In this document: positions 18,780 through 31,317 of the stretch, piece by piece | How the letters are laid out: each line of letters begins with the position of its first letter | Position numbering within the stretch: position 1 is the stretch's first letter | Assembly: GCA_018062345.1 (NCBI GenBank) | Contig: JAGOSL010000009.1 | Span: 1 to 57,701 of the forward strand | Direction of reading: 5' to 3' | Source: Pseudomonadota bacterium | GTDB lineage: Bacteria > Pseudomonadota > Alphaproteobacteria > Paracaedibacterales > CAITNM01 | DNA: 57,701 nt | The notes under the pieces: model-generated | What the model was told of the DNA's origin: nothing | Seen by the model: only the letters and a program-made list of their open reading frames with translations | Database searches by the model: none | Made by a program: the position numbers and the translations under genes

Positions 18780-21469
18780 GCGATGCACTTTCTGGAGATA
18801 ATGCAGCGTACTTAAGCAACCTTTACCAGCAATACACTCGCAATCCTGAAACAATAGATGCTAAATGGCAGCGTGTTTTTAGGGACATAGACCCTAGATC
18901 TTCAGATGGGAAAACTAATGAAAGCGTAAACGTTAATTCAACCAACACTTTTCGACTTGTGGAGGCTTACAAAACATTTGGTCATTTGATAGCAAAGCTT
19001 GACCCTTTGGAACTTGAAGAGCGCCCTTTTCCGAAAGAATTAGACCCAGCATATTATGGGATTAATGATGATCAGATTTACGTAGATGGGAAACAAACAA
19101 CGATAAGCGACCTTTTGCTTAAATTAAAAAAAACATATTGTGGTACTATTGGGTTTGAGTACATGCATATTCAAAATTCCGCTCAACGTGAGTGGATCCA
19201 AAAACGAATTGAGGACCTAACCTTTTCAAAACTTGATTCAAAAAAAATTCTTACACAGCTTACCCATGCTGAACTTTTTGAAAAATTTCTGAGTGTAAAA
19301 TTTCCTGGCGCCAAGCGATTCAGCTTAGAAGGTGGTGAAAGTCTTATTCCTGCCCTTGAACATGTTTTAGAAATATACGCCCTTGATGGCGTGAGTGAAG
19401 TTTGTTTTGGGATGGCTCATCGAGGCCGATTAAGTGTACTTGTAAATATTTTGCATCAACCACTGCGCCATATTTTAGCTTTATTTAAAGGGCAAGATTT
19501 GAATCCTGATAAATTTGAGGGATCAGGAGACGTAAAATATCATCTAGGATATTCTTGCGATCGTGAGATTATGGGAAAAACGCTACACCTATCATTAACA
19601 CCGAACCCTTCGCACTTAGAAGCTGTAAACCCAGTTGTTCTAGGCAAAGTTCGCTCAAAACAAGATATGAAACATGATAGCGAGCGCAAAAGTGTTGCTA
19701 GTATTTTATTGCACGGTGATGCAGCTTTTTCAGGACAAGGATTAATTGCAGAATCATTAGGATTAGTAAATCTTGAAGGCTACAAAACTGGTGGTTCCTT
19801 GCATATTATTATCAATAACCAAATTGGCTTTACCACATCACCTATCAATGCTCATTCTGGTGTTTATGCAACCGATGTTGCAAAAGCCACGCAAGCCCCA
19901 ATCTTTCATGTAAATGCAGATTATCCAGAAGATGTTGCAAGAGTTAGCAGTTTAGCAGCAGAGTTTGTGCGCACGTTCAAAATAGACGCTATCATCGATT
20001 TGGTTTGTTATCGTCGCTATGGGCACAATGAAGCTGACGAGCCCTCTTTCACGCAACCCATAATGTATAAAACGATTTCTAACCATCCAACAACTCGTTC
20101 TTTATACATAAAGCATGTAGAAAACAAAGGTATTTTAAGCAATACAGAGATTAAAAGTATTGAGGAGCATACCCAAAACCTTTTGAATAAAGAGTTTGAG
20201 TTAGCCCTAGTTTTAGACAAAAAAGATCAAAAACCTGATTGGCTTCAAGGAGCGTGGGGCAATGTTCAAAACAGGGAAAATGATACTGAAACAGGTGTTG
20301 ATAGTGAACAGCTAAAAAGATTGGGGCTAGCTTTATGCTCTGTTCCTGATGGTTTTTCAATTCACTCAAAACTTAAACGGCAGCTTGACCAACGCGCGCA
20401 AGCGTTGCAAAAAAATGAACCACTCGATTGGGCTGCGAGCGAAGCCTTGGCATATGCAACGCTGCTAAGCGAAGGAAGGATTGTGCGTCTTTCTGGGCAA
20501 GATTCATGCAGAGGAACATTTTCGCATCGCCATGCTGTGATTGTGGATCAGCAAAACGAAAATCGTTATATTCCCTTAAATAATCTTGGTGTTAAACAAG
20601 CAAAATTTGAACCTATTGATAGCCCCTTAGCCGAAGCATCTGTGCTTGGATTTGATTACGGATATAGTGTTGCAAATCCCGAAGCACTAGTGGTTTGGGA
20701 AGCTCAATTTGGTGATTTTGCAAACAGCGCACAGGTTATGATTGACCAATTTATTAGTTCTGCTGAGAAAAAATGGTTACGCCTATCGGGCCTTGTTATG
20801 TTATTGCCGCATGGCATGGAAGGACAAGGACCAGAGCATTCTTCAGCAAGGTTGGAGCGGTATTTGCAATTATGCGCAGAAGATAATATGCAAGTTGTAA
20901 ACTGCACAACCCCAGCGAATTTCTTCCACGCAATAAGACGCCAGCTGCACAATAGTTGGCGAAAACCACTTATTGTGATGACCCCAAAATCGTTATTGCG
21001 TCATAAAATGGCTGTATCGGCCCTTAAAGACATGAGCAAAGGCACGCATTTCTTGCCCATTATTGGCGATGAAACCGTATTAAAGGCATCACGTGTAGTG
21101 TTATGCAGCGGAAAAATTTATTATGACCTTATTGAAAAATACTATGAAAAAGAAATCAATGATGTTGCTATTATAAGATTAGAGCAGTATTACCCATTTC
21201 CAGAATCACATCTAATTGAAATATTAAAACCATATGGCGATGTACCACTTGTGTGGTGCCAAGAAGAACCTCGTAATATGGGGGCATGGAATTTTCTTGA
21301 TAGACGCATAGAATCAGTTTTAAAAAGCATTAACAAGAAGCATACTCGCCCACATTATGTTGGCAGAAAAGAAGCAGCTTCGCCCGCCACTGGCATTACT
21401 GGTCGGCATGAAAAAGAACAAGAAGAAGTTATTCAAAATGCATTATTTGGCGCCATACAGGAGCAATAA
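18776..21469 (+). CDS. sucA: 2-oxoglutarate dehydrogenase E1 component
   Basis: An 897-residue ThDP enzyme. The N-terminal segment [20 protein letters not shown] is the OGDH-specific region implicated in complex assembly. Further marks are [31 protein letters not shown] (ThDP/Mg), [18 protein letters not shown], and the C-terminal [23 protein letters not shown]. It decarboxylates 2-oxoglutarate and transfers the succinyl group to the lipoyl arm of SucB. It is slightly shorter than E. coli SucA. It overlaps sucD by four bases and is followed by sucB after three bases. Confidence 0.97.
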   Translation: MSDALSGDNAAYLSNLYQQYTRNPETIDAKWQRVFRDIDPRSSDGKTNESVNVNSTNTFRLVEAYKTFGHLIAKLDPLELEERPFPKELDPAYYGINDDQIYVDGKQTTISDLLLKLKKTYCGTIGFEYMHIQNSAQREWIQKRIEDLTFSKLDSKKILTQLTHAELFEKFLSVKFPGAKRFSLEGGESLIPALEHVLEIYALDGVSEVCFGMAHRGRLSVLVNILHQPLRHILALFKGQDLNPDKFEGSGDVKYHLGYSCDREIMGKTLHLSLTPNPSHLEAVNPVVLGKVRSKQDMKHDSERKSVASILLHGDAAFSGQGLIAESLGLVNLEGYKTGGSLHIIINNQIGFTTSPINAHSGVYATDVAKATQAPIFHVNADYPEDVARVSSLAAEFVRTFKIDAIIDLVCYRRYGHNEADEPSFTQPIMYKTISNHPTTRSLYIKHVENKGILSNTEIKSIEEHTQNLLNKEFELALVLDKKDQKPDWLQGAWGNVQNRENDTETGVDSEQLKRLGLALCSVPDGFSIHSKLKRQLDQRAQALQKNEPLDWAASEALAYATLLSEGRIVRLSGQDSCRGTFSHRHAVIVDQQNENRYIPLNNLGVKQAKFEPIDSPLAEASVLGFDYGYSVANPEALVVWEAQFGDFANSAQVMIDQFISSAEKKWLRLSGLVMLLPHGMEGQGPEHSSARLERYLQLCAEDNMQVVNCTTPANFFHAIRRQLHNSWRKPLIVMTPKSLLRHKMAVSALKDMSKGTHFLPIIGDETVLKASRVVLCSGKIYYDLIEKYYEKEINDVAIIRLEQYYPFPESHLIEILKPYGDVPLVWCQEEPRNMGAWNFLDRRIESVLKSINKKHTRPHYVGRKEAASPATGITGRHEKEQEEVIQNALFGAIQEQ

Positions 21470-21472
21470 GTT

Positions 21473-22567
21473 ATGAGCAATGTCGACATAAAGGTCCCGG
21501 CTCTTGGTGAATCAATCCAAGAAGCAACTGTTGGAAAATGGTTACAAAAGCCAGGTGATAGCATAGCCGTTGATAGCCCTTTAGTAGAACTTGAAACTGA
21601 TAAGGTAACTTTAGAAGTATACGCGCCTGCAGATGGCTCGATTTCAGAAATATTAATTAAATCTGGGGAAAACGTTAAGGTGGGGACTGTGCTGGCAAAA
21701 TTTATTCCTGGAAAAATTAAAAAAATAGAGAATGAGGTCCAAATGAAAGCTGAAAAAATAAAGCCTATTCCTGTTGAGGAAATTACTGAATCTCGCCATG
21801 GGCAAAGTAATGTTACGCAATTTATTGATTCAGCCCGGAAGGTAAATGCGAATGGTTCAAAAACAGTACGCCAAGAACTACGCGCCCCTATGAGTAAATT
21901 GCGCCAGAAGATCGCTGAAAGACTAAAAAGCGCCCAGAATACAGCAGCAATGCTAACAACATTTAATGAAATTGATATGAGCGCGATCATTGAGCTACGC
22001 AGGCTTTACAAAGATAGCTTTGAGAAGAAACATGGCATTAAACTAGGATTTATGTCGTTTTTTGTAAAAGCTTGCGTGCAGGCGCTAAAAGAACAGCCAA
22101 TCATCAACAGCTGCATTGACGGGCAAGATATTATTAATAAAACATATTTTGACATTGGCGTTGCCGTTTCAACGGAAAATGGTTTAGTTGTTCCTGTTAT
22201 TCGAGATGCAGATAGTTTAACCTTGGCCGAGGTAGAGAAATCTATAGCTAATATGGGAAAGCGGGCACGTGATGGAAAACTTACCATTGAAGAAATGACA
22301 GGTGGAACCTTTACTATTACTAATGGGGGCGTATTTGGATCACTTTTAAGTACGCCTATTATTAACCCACCACAATCGGCAATTTTGGGTATGCATAAAA
22401 TTCAAGAGCGCCCTATGGCTATAAATGGACAGGTGGTTGTAAGGCCAATGATGTATTTGGCGCTTTCATACGACCATAGACTAGTTGATGGTAGGGATGC
22501 TGTAACGTTTTTGGTAACTATCAAAGAGTGTTTGGAAAACCCTGGTAGATTTTTGCTAGATTTGTAG
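21473..22567 (+). CDS. sucB: 2-oxoglutarate dehydrogenase E2 (dihydrolipoyl succinyltransferase) apparently lacking the peripheral subunit-binding domain
   Basis: A 364-residue E2, shorter than the usual 400 or so. Residues 1-77 are a lipoyl domain with the lipoylated Lys in [11 protein letters not shown]. The catalytic domain starts near residue 137 with [17 protein letters not shown], then [12 protein letters not shown], and ends with the active-site segment [14 protein letters not shown]. The roughly 60 residues between are a charged linker. I see no SPAVRK...GTGKDGRI-type peripheral subunit-binding domain, which bacterial SucB normally has for docking E3. The same loss is known in mitochondrial E2o. 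A GGAG ribosome site precedes the ATG. Last gene of the operon; lpd is not in the window. Confidence 0.95.
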   Translation: MSNVDIKVPALGESIQEATVGKWLQKPGDSIAVDSPLVELETDKVTLEVYAPADGSISEILIKSGENVKVGTVLAKFIPGKIKKIENEVQMKAEKIKPIPVEEITESRHGQSNVTQFIDSARKVNANGSKTVRQELRAPMSKLRQKIAERLKSAQNTAAMLTTFNEIDMSAIIELRRLYKDSFEKKHGIKLGFMSFFVKACVQALKEQPIINSCIDGQDIINKTYFDIGVAVSTENGLVVPVIRDADSLTLAEVEKSIANMGKRARDGKLTIEEMTGGTFTITNGGVFGSLLSTPIINPPQSAILGMHKIQERPMAINGQVVVRPMMYLALSYDHRLVDGRDAVTFLVTIKECLENPGRFLLDL

Positions 22568-22593
22568 TTACCAAAAGATGCAGAGAAATAATT

Positions 22594-23481
22594 TTATATT
22601 TCCATAAGTATGGGCTGTTTTTTTGGCTTTTTACAACTTTGCACAACGTATACACCAACTAAAATAATAAGAACACCTACATACTGTATAAACGCTATCT
22701 TTTCATGCAAAAAGATGATCCCTAAAATAATAGTAACGATTGGCTCAAATACTGAGAGAACAGAAGCTTTAGTGCTATCAATAGTTCTGATTGCTACATA
22801 CACAAGGTAGATAGGAAGCACAGTAGAAAGAATGGCAAGGCCGCTGATGTTACCAATAACCCAAGCTGTTGTTGGTATATACAAGGAACCTTTGCATATG
22901 ACTAATAAGGAAAATATCAAAAAATTTCCAAAGCAAATACCAAAAGTACCGCTAATAACAGATAATCCTTTAATAGCCCGCTGAGATGTATAAAAATACA
23001 CACCAAAACCGAAGGCACAGGAAAGCCCCCAGCCAATTCCTTCAATGCTTAAATGCCAATTGCTTGGATCACTTAAAAAAAGAGTCCCCAATAATACAAT
23101 CCCTAAACCACTTAGAGTAATTGCACTCGGAGGGTTTTTTCCATGCAGCCAGTCTAGTAGTACCACAAAAACTGGGTAGCAATAAAATAGTACCATCGCT
23201 AAACCACTGCCAATATATTCGATAGCAAAGAAATAAAAACTGGTAGAACCTGCGTAAAAAACTGAGGAAACTCCGATAATAGTCAAACCTTTTTTTGAAA
23301 AAGCATCACGCCAATGTTTTCTAGAATTAAGAAACGGCAGCAGAAGAAGTATAGCTAAAAAGAATCGCCAAAATAGAAATTCATTTAGCCCAAGGCCTTC
23401 ACGGAGCAGATAAACGCCAAATAAGCCCAGGGTTCCATAAAGAGCACCGGATAAACTAGCAAGAAAAATTCCTAAATTCAT
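22594..23481 (-). CDS. EamA/DMT-family transporter
   Basis: A 295-residue protein with about ten transmembrane segments in two EamA halves. The first begins FLASLSGALYGTLGLFGVYLL and the second has SVFEPIVTIILGIIFLHEKI near the C-terminus, the usual closing signature of the family. It probably moves a metabolite, amino acid or nucleotide-like compound across the inner membrane; the substrate cannot be predicted. It is convergent with sucB. Confidence 0.9.
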   Translation of the reverse strand: MNLGIFLASLSGALYGTLGLFGVYLLREGLGLNEFLFWRFFLAILLLLPFLNSRKHWRDAFSKKGLTIIGVSSVFYAGSTSFYFFAIEYIGSGLAMVLFYCYPVFVVLLDWLHGKNPPSAITLSGLGIVLLGTLFLSDPSNWHLSIEGIGWGLSCAFGFGVYFYTSQRAIKGLSVISGTFGICFGNFLIFSLLVICKGSLYIPTTAWVIGNISGLAILSTVLPIYLVYVAIRTIDSTKASVLSVFEPIVTIILGIIFLHEKIAFIQYVGVLIILVGVYVVQSCKKPKKQPILMEI

Positions 23482-23574
23482 TTAATAAATTCAAATACAA
23501 TATGGCAATATTATTAAGTCTAGGAGAAATTAATAAAAACACTCAAGTCATATTTTTTAGAAACAAGAAAAAAA

Positions 23575-24489
23575 TTACTGCTGATCAATGGGATTGAATG
23601 TTTGATAAACTTTTTTGGTTTTTGCAACATTAAATCCATACTTTTGGTCCTTAAAAACACCTTTTAAAACTTTTTTCCACAGTGTATGAAATGGTTTATC
23701 AAAAATTTTTGTTTCTTCTTCTTGCAGCAGAGTTGAAAGCGGTACCCAAAGGCATTCAGTTACTTCAACTCCATCAACTCTGGGGGTCCCTTTGAATTCA
23801 TCGCATGTATAAATAAATTCAACACAACTTTTTTTATCAGGTCGTACCGTATGAAAAACAGCAACTAGTTTTAATTTTTTCTTATTAAGCTCTACGTTTA
23901 CTTCCTCACGCACTTCTCTGGCTACAGTATCTTCCGGCGACTCACCTTTGGATGAAATTCCCCCTATAATGTTAGCTATAATTTTTTGTGGTTCATTAAT
24001 AAGCAAAACTTCTTTTTCTGAAGTTTCTGGGTTTGTTCTCATTAAGTAAACTGCAGCTGCGGTATAAGCGTAGTTAAGCTCGGGAATATTTCGACCGTTA
24101 CCATAGAGATAGGACAAATTTTTTGTATTAGTGTCCAAATCGTGCAGTCTAAACCCTAATTTTTCTAGCTTAACGGCAGATTCTCCGCAGGCAACCGGAA
24201 TATGGACATAGAGCCCATAATTCTTATAGGAATTAGCCATTTCGCTAATAACTTCCTTAAGTTGATCAGTTTCTTTGCTTGATAAAGAACTTAAGGTAAC
24301 AACAATATTTTTATATGAATCTATGAAAAACTCAAATCCTTCCAATTTTGCCATCAGAAGTTCTGGAAGAATTACTTGAACTTGCACCTCAGATGCTTCA
24401 CCTTCTCTGGAAGGTAGAGCGCTTGCGTCAATTTTGTGCACAACAAAAACAATCAGCAGCAACCAAAAGAATTTTTTGAGAAAGGTCAT
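23575..24489 (-). CDS. Exported Nudix hydrolase with NUDT6/plant-NUDX-like N-terminal domain
   Basis: A 304-residue protein. Residues 1-23 (MTFLKKFFWLLLIVFVVHKIDAS) form a strong Sec signal. Residues about 50-140 contain YGLYVHIPVACGES, LEKLGFRLHD and NIPELNYAYTA, which match the pre-Nudix domain of human NUDT6 and plant NUDX2/5/6/7/8 proteins (there WLHIPI, LGFxFHHA and LPxYASHxVG). The Nudix box spans residues 177-199 as G-x5-E-x7-REVREEVNV; the usual Gly is Asn, while all metal-binding acids remain. Plant relatives hydrolyse ADP-ribose or NADH and modulate immunity; that role here is only inference. A signal peptide on this family is unusual. It stands alone between an EamA gene and a secreted unknown. 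Confidence 0.85.
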   Translation of the reverse strand: MTFLKKFFWLLLIVFVVHKIDASALPSREGEASEVQVQVILPELLMAKLEGFEFFIDSYKNIVVTLSSLSSKETDQLKEVISEMANSYKNYGLYVHIPVACGESAVKLEKLGFRLHDLDTNTKNLSYLYGNGRNIPELNYAYTAAAVYLMRTNPETSEKEVLLINEPQKIIANIIGGISSKGESPEDTVAREVREEVNVELNKKKLKLVAVFHTVRPDKKSCVEFIYTCDEFKGTPRVDGVEVTECLWVPLSTLLQEEETKIFDKPFHTLWKKVLKGVFKDQKYGFNVAKTKKVYQTFNPIDQQ

Positions 24490-24613
24490 ATTACCTGAGA
24501 AACTTGAGATAGTGTGAAATGCTAGCCCACAGGGTGGGGGGTGTCAACGCCTTGCCGCCGTCTTGGTGTTAGTGACTAAAAAGATCTTGAAATTTTATAA
24601 TTTTTAAATTTAT

Positions 24614-25141
24614 ATGATTATACTAAAAATAATCAAACTTATGTATATGCTACTAAAAATTTCACAAAGTTTCCTGCTTGTTTTCTGCCTCAGTATAGTG
24701 CATGCGTCTGGAGATGATAATATTTTTGATAAAAGTAGCAACCACTCATCTCGTTATGTTTCACTTGGGAGTTTTGCTGCAAATATATCAGGAGCCGTTC
24801 TTTTACATGACCACAGGCTAAACACCCCAATATGCTACTACTCAATGGTACGTGCTGGTCTTTTAACAACAAATGCCCTTATAACGTCATTCCAAAATTA
24901 CTTGCCAAGCGATATTGAAGATTGGCTTGTAAAACATAGTTTTCTCTCTAAAAAAAATCCAGATGCTATAGAAAAAAATACAGCAATATTATTTATGCAA
25001 ACGGTGCGCACTGTCTGTTATATGCAAGCAAGTAAGATTCTCACTCAGGAAACATGTACTGGTACTCAGGGAAATTTTTCCTTAGCGTGCACGTATCTTG
25101 TTGTTGCTGGCCTTATGGATTTAAGTGACTTTTTAAGGTGA
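24614..25141 (+). CDS. Small secreted hypothetical protein
   Basis: A 175-residue protein I do not recognise. The signal segment is LLKISQSFLLVFCLSIVHASG. The actual start may be Met10 or Met12 (24641 or 24647), which would give a more normal signal length. No candidate start has a good ribosome site. The mature part has five cysteines and several weakly hydrophobic helices (YVSLGSFAANISGAVLL near the start, YLVVAGLMDLSDFL at the end). It is divergent from the Nudix gene, so the two share a 124-base promoter region. Confidence 0.6.
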   Translation: MIILKIIKLMYMLLKISQSFLLVFCLSIVHASGDDNIFDKSSNHSSRYVSLGSFAANISGAVLLHDHRLNTPICYYSMVRAGLLTTNALITSFQNYLPSDIEDWLVKHSFLSKKNPDAIEKNTAILFMQTVRTVCYMQASKILTQETCTGTQGNFSLACTYLVVAGLMDLSDFLR

Positions 25142-25222
25142 ATCATAGCTTATAAGACCAAGCTTTTCCAACGTGCACTTTTATGTAATGATTTGGGTAA
25201 CACGTAAGTTTAAAATAACGTT

Positions 25223-27554
<2,332 letters not shown>

Positions 27555-27555
<1 letters not shown>

Positions 27556-28430
27556 TGATTGAGCCGTTGACTGCACCTTCTGTCCACAATTACTGGGAGC
27601 TTTTAAAACCCCGCGTCATGAGCCTTGTGGTTTTTACAGGATTTTGTGGATTGTGGGTTGCTCCTGGACATATACACCCCCTTCTTGCTTGCACAGCAAT
27701 CTTGTGTATTGCAGCAGGAGCAGGAGCGGCTGGGTGCTTAAACATGTGGTTTGAAAGAGATCTTGATAAATTAATGGTTCGCACCATGACTCGGCCTGTT
27801 GCTTCGGGTCTAGTACACCCAGATTCTGCCCTAGCATTTGGAGTAATTCTGGGACTTTTATCTGTGACAGTCTGCCAGGTTGCCATCAACACAACAGCAG
27901 CTATTTTGCTAGCCATCACTATTTGTTTTTATGTTGGTATATACACAATGCTGTTAAAGCCCAACACTCCCCAAAATATTGTTATTGGAGGAATAGCAGG
28001 TGCTCTACCGCCTGTTATTGGATGGGCAGCTGTAGCCCCACTTGATTTGCGCCCTTGGAGCCTATTCTTGATTATTTTTCTATGGACCCCTGCGCATTTT
28101 TGGTCACTAGCACTGAATCACGCAAAAGAATACCAAGAAGCTGGACTACCAATGATGCCGAATGTTGCGGGCATAGAAAAAACGAAACAATACATCATAA
28201 TTTACGCTACACTAACAGTTGTAAGTGCTATCATACCCTACATACTTCAGATTGCAGGTTGGTTATACTTAGGTTGTGCCTTGCTTTTGGGAGTAGGATT
28301 TATATTTTTGACTATACAACTTTATAAAAATGAGGATTTACAAGAAGGTTTAAGGGTGTTTGCATTTTCAATTTTGTATCTTTTTTTGTTGTTTGCAGCA
28401 CTAATAGTTGATAGAAAAACCTATGGATAA
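27555..28430 (+). CDS. ctaB: Heme O synthase (protoheme IX farnesyltransferase)
   Basis: A 291-residue UbiA-type prenyltransferase with about nine membrane helices. It has NMWFERDLDKLMVRTMTRP (the Asp-rich NxxxDxxxD site) and, in the second half, HFWSLALNHAKEYQEAGLPM. It adds a farnesyl group to heme B, supplying heme O and A to CoxA. It overlaps the coxA stop by one base and the following small ORF by eight. Confidence 0.96.
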
Positions 28431-28530
28431 ACATTTCAAGCAACGCAATCGTGCCCTTTTGTGGCTTTTAGTAGGACTAAGCCTATTATTATATGCAGTT
28501 GCTTTTGTACGCATGAAAGGTGGCATCTAA
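28423..28530 (+). CDS. CoxF-like small membrane protein, 35 residues
   Basis: ATG at 28423 overlaps the end of ctaB, and the stop at 28528-28530 overlaps the amn start (TAATG). The product starts MDKHFKQRNRALLWLLVGL, continues with a single hydrophobic helix and ends AFVRMKGGI. This is the usual form of the tiny CoxF protein between ctaB and ctaG in alphaproteobacterial cox operons (basic N-terminus, one helix, short VRM/VKM tail). The role is presumed cytochrome oxidase assembly. Position and pattern support it more than sequence length can. Confidence 0.7.
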   Translation: MDKHFKQRNRALLWLLVGLSLLLYAVAFVRMKGGI

Positions 28531-29981
28531 TGCCTTGGTCACAACTAAGAAGAGCAAAATGGTTTGATAACGCAGATGATGCGGTCGATTACATTCATGA
28601 GCTTTATAATAAGGCTGTTACCTATATTTGCGAAAATTTCAGCCAGTATGAAAAAAATGGAAAATTTAATGAAAGTCAGGCAGAGCAAGGGTGTTACCCT
28701 TATATAGGTATAAGCATCAGCCATGATGACTTATTTATGAATCCATGTTTTGCATATGGTGTACTGAACGAACCCGGGCACTATGGCACTACAGTTACAG
28801 CGCCTGGGCTTTATGATTCCTATTACCGTGAGCAGATCGGCCTGCTTCTGGAGCGCCATGGGGTATCAGTGGTGGTAGGGTATAGTAATTCTAGGATTCC
28901 TCTACCTTTTGTTATTGAGCACTCGCACGCGCAATTTGATGTGGATGAACTGGTGCGTCTTCAAAGTAAATTTATGTTACCGGACCTAAAACGCATAGAT
29001 GATTCATATGCCAATGCAACGTTCTCTTCTAATGGATATAGGCCTCTTGCACTATTTACTGGAGAGAGAGTCGACTTTTCGCTGCAACGATTACACCATT
29101 ACACTGGAACACCGCCGCACCATTTTCAAGATTTTGTATTGCTGACAAACTACCAGCGCTATATCGAGGAATTTATAAATCAAGTCACTAGCGATATTGA
29201 GCATAACGAAAGCGAAGATTGGGAGCTTATAGGGCCCGGCTCAACAGTTTTGGCGTCGCATAAACAGGGCACAACAGAGCTACCGAAACTTCTTCCCCAG
29301 ATGCCTGCATACCATTTTAAGAAGGATGGGAAAAATGGGGTTACCATTATCAACATTGGCGTAGGGCCAAGCAATGCCAAAACGATTACTGACCACCTAG
29401 CGGTGCTTCGTCCTCATTGCTGGATTATGCTAGGGCATTGCGCTGGCCTTAGAGCTAGTCAAACCCTTGGAGATTATGTTCTTGCTGATTGCTATGTGCG
29501 CGAAGATCATGTACTGGACGATGATTTACCAAAATGGGTGCCTGTACCTCCTATTGCTGAGATTCAGCAAGCACTGCAACAGTCTGTTTTACATATTTTT
29601 GGCAAAGGTGAAGGCGAATTAAAATCAGCAATTAGAACAGGAACTGTGCATACAACAGACAATCGTAACTGGGAGCTGCAAAGTGCCGCTTTATATGAGC
29701 GTTTCCGGCAAAGCCGCGCTATTGCAGTTGATATGGAATCAGCCACTATTGCTGCTAATGGTTTTAGATTTCGTGTTCCGTATGGCACTTTGTTGTGTGT
29801 TTCAGATAAACCTATTCATGGCGTTATTAAGCTGCAAGCCATGGCTAATGAATTTTACAAAAATAGGGTAAATCATCATTTACACGTGGGCCTTGAAGCC
29901 ATGTATATTTTGCAAAAAATGGACCGACAGCGCTTGCACTCAAGAAAATTAAGAGGTTTTGACGAGTGTCCGTTTAGGTAG
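28530..29981 (+). CDS. amn: AMP nucleosidase
   Basis: A 483-residue protein, the same length as E. coli Amn (484). The N-terminal AMP-nucleosidase domain includes RPLALFTGERVDFSLQRLHHYTGTPP. The C-terminal nucleoside-phosphorylase-like domain has NIGVGPSNAKTITDHLA, MLGHCAGLRASQTLGDYVLADCY and IAVDMESATIAANG with the catalytic acids. It splits AMP into adenine and ribose-5-phosphate. An ATG at 28530 overlapping the previous stop is preferred over an upstream frame start at 28461 that would lie inside the CoxF-like ORF. It occupies the place where ctaG and coxC usually follow. Confidence 0.95.
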   Translation: MPWSQLRRAKWFDNADDAVDYIHELYNKAVTYICENFSQYEKNGKFNESQAEQGCYPYIGISISHDDLFMNPCFAYGVLNEPGHYGTTVTAPGLYDSYYREQIGLLLERHGVSVVVGYSNSRIPLPFVIEHSHAQFDVDELVRLQSKFMLPDLKRIDDSYANATFSSNGYRPLALFTGERVDFSLQRLHHYTGTPPHHFQDFVLLTNYQRYIEEFINQVTSDIEHNESEDWELIGPGSTVLASHKQGTTELPKLLPQMPAYHFKKDGKNGVTIINIGVGPSNAKTITDHLAVLRPHCWIMLGHCAGLRASQTLGDYVLADCYVREDHVLDDDLPKWVPVPPIAEIQQALQQSVLHIFGKGEGELKSAIRTGTVHTTDNRNWELQSAALYERFRQSRAIAVDMESATIAANGFRFRVPYGTLLCVSDKPIHGVIKLQAMANEFYKNRVNHHLHVGLEAMYILQKMDRQRLHSRKLRGFDECPFR

Positions 29982-30083
29982 GAATTTTTTTTCTGCGCAC
30001 TCTATTGAATTAATCATTTTAAAAACTATAACTATCTTGATCAGAAATATTTATTCACTCTGCAATAAATGGTGAGGTATATC

Positions 30084-30404
30084 ATGAGCATAGATTTTAT
30101 TTCAGCAGCCTACAGATCTAACCTGGACGCTCAGAGAAATTCGCAAAATTATATTAAACGGTATTGCTTTAGAAGAATGGGCTACGAGCAAGCCCAGAGA
30201 CTGGAAATAGGATGCAAAGCTAGTTTATTGCTTAAAGAAATTGGCAAACTAAACAGGGAAAATTTTGCAATTGAACAAAAAATACCCAGTTTTAATATCT
30301 CTAACTCTTTAAAATTGGCGGCGCTAGCCATGATGGAAGAGCGTATACATGATCAGATTCATTACAGTTTGCTGAGAATTATTACTGATGATTACTTCAA
30401 CTGA
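30084..30404 (+). CDS. Small hypothetical protein
   Basis: A 106-residue basic helical protein with no recognised domain, no signal peptide and no membrane segment. The ATG at 30084 follows a GGTGAGG ribosome site at eight bases, so it is chosen over an ATG at 30069 that would place that site inside the gene. Visible segments include FISAAYRSNLDAQRNSQNY and, near the end, LAALAMMEERIHDQIHYSL. It ends seven bases before the ftsY stop on the opposite strand. Real or not cannot be settled here, but the ribosome site and codon pattern favour a gene. Confidence 0.5.
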   Translation: MSIDFISAAYRSNLDAQRNSQNYIKRYCFRRMGYEQAQRLEIGCKASLLLKEIGKLNRENFAIEQKIPSFNISNSLKLAALAMMEERIHDQIHYSLLRIITDDYFN

Positions 30405-30411
30405 TTAATCT

Positions 30412-31317
30412 TCAAATGTCCAAAAGCCCTTTGGCAAAATCAATTGCATTAAAGGGTTTAAGGTCATCGGCTGTCTCTCCTACGCCAAGGGCAACAATGG
30501 GAATACCGAATTGTTTCGATAGAGCAACAATAACGCCGCCTTTAGCGGTTCCATCTAACTTGGTGACAATTAGCGCATTGATACCGATAATTTCTTGAAA
30601 AACTTTCACCTGATCTGCTGCATTCTGACCTGTTGTTGCATCAAGGACTAGTAAAACTGTGTGAGGAGCTGATGGATCAGCTTTTTTCAAAACTCGCACG
30701 ATTTTTTCTAACTCTTCCATCAAATGTTTTTTATTTTGGAGTCTACCTGCTGTATCAATACATAAAATATTTGCTTGGTCTTGGGTTGCTTTTTTCAATG
30801 CATCAAATGCTAGTCCTGCAGCATCTCCGCCAGGTTTGGTTGTGCAAACATCAATATCCAGTCGGTTACCCCATACTTGTAATTGCTCAACTGCTGCTGA
30901 GCGAAAGGTATCTCCGGCAGCCCAAAGTACTTTGTATTTTTGCTCAAGCCACTGCTGGCTAAGCTTTGCAATAGTAGTCGTCTTTCCTGCACCATTAACA
31001 CCAACCACCAAAATCACATGTGGCTTGTTAGTAATCGCAAGGGGTACAGCTACTGGTTCCAAAATTTTAGCAATCTCAGTAGCCAACCACTCTTTGATTT
31101 CTGGCTCTGAAATTTCTTGGTGCATACGCTGTTTTTTCAATAGCTCACGAAGGTCACTTGCAGCTTTTAAGCCCATGTCAGCGGAAATAAGGAGTTCCTC
31201 AAATGCATCAAGGGTTTCCTCATCAAGCTTTTTATGGGTAAAAACTGAAGCAACACCTTCGGTCAGTGCCTGAGAAGTCTTTGAAAGACTTGATTTTAGC
31301 TTTTTCCAAAAACTCAC
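30412..31317 (-). CDS. ftsY: Signal recognition particle receptor FtsY
   Basis: A 301-residue SRP GTPase with the NG domain only; the long acidic A domain of E. coli FtsY is missing, as in many alphaproteobacteria. Motifs are GVNGAGKTTTIAKL (P-loop), DTFRSAAVEQLQVW, DTAGRLQNKKHLMEEL, TKLDGTAKGG and the closing GVGETADDLKPF. It docks ribosome-SRP complexes at the membrane for insertion of the many membrane proteins. Its start overlaps the mtaB stop by four bases. Confidence 0.97.
   Translation of the reverse strand: MSFWKKLKSSLSKTSQALTEGVASVFTHKKLDEETLDAFEELLISADMGLKAASDLRELLKKQRMHQEISEPEIKEWLATEIAKILEPVAVPLAITNKPHVILVVGVNGAGKTTTIAKLSQQWLEQKYKVLWAAGDTFRSAAVEQLQVWGNRLDIDVCTTKPGGDAAGLAFDALKKATQDQANILCIDTAGRLQNKKHLMEELEKIVRVLKKADPSAPHTVLLVLDATTGQNAADQVKVFQEIIGINALIVTKLDGTAKGGVIVALSKQFGIPIVALGVGETADDLKPFNAIDFAKGLLDI

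Noticed and set aside
21433..21990. 185-residue minus frame opposite sucB
   Set aside because: Long only because of codon bias in the real gene; no domain or start signals.
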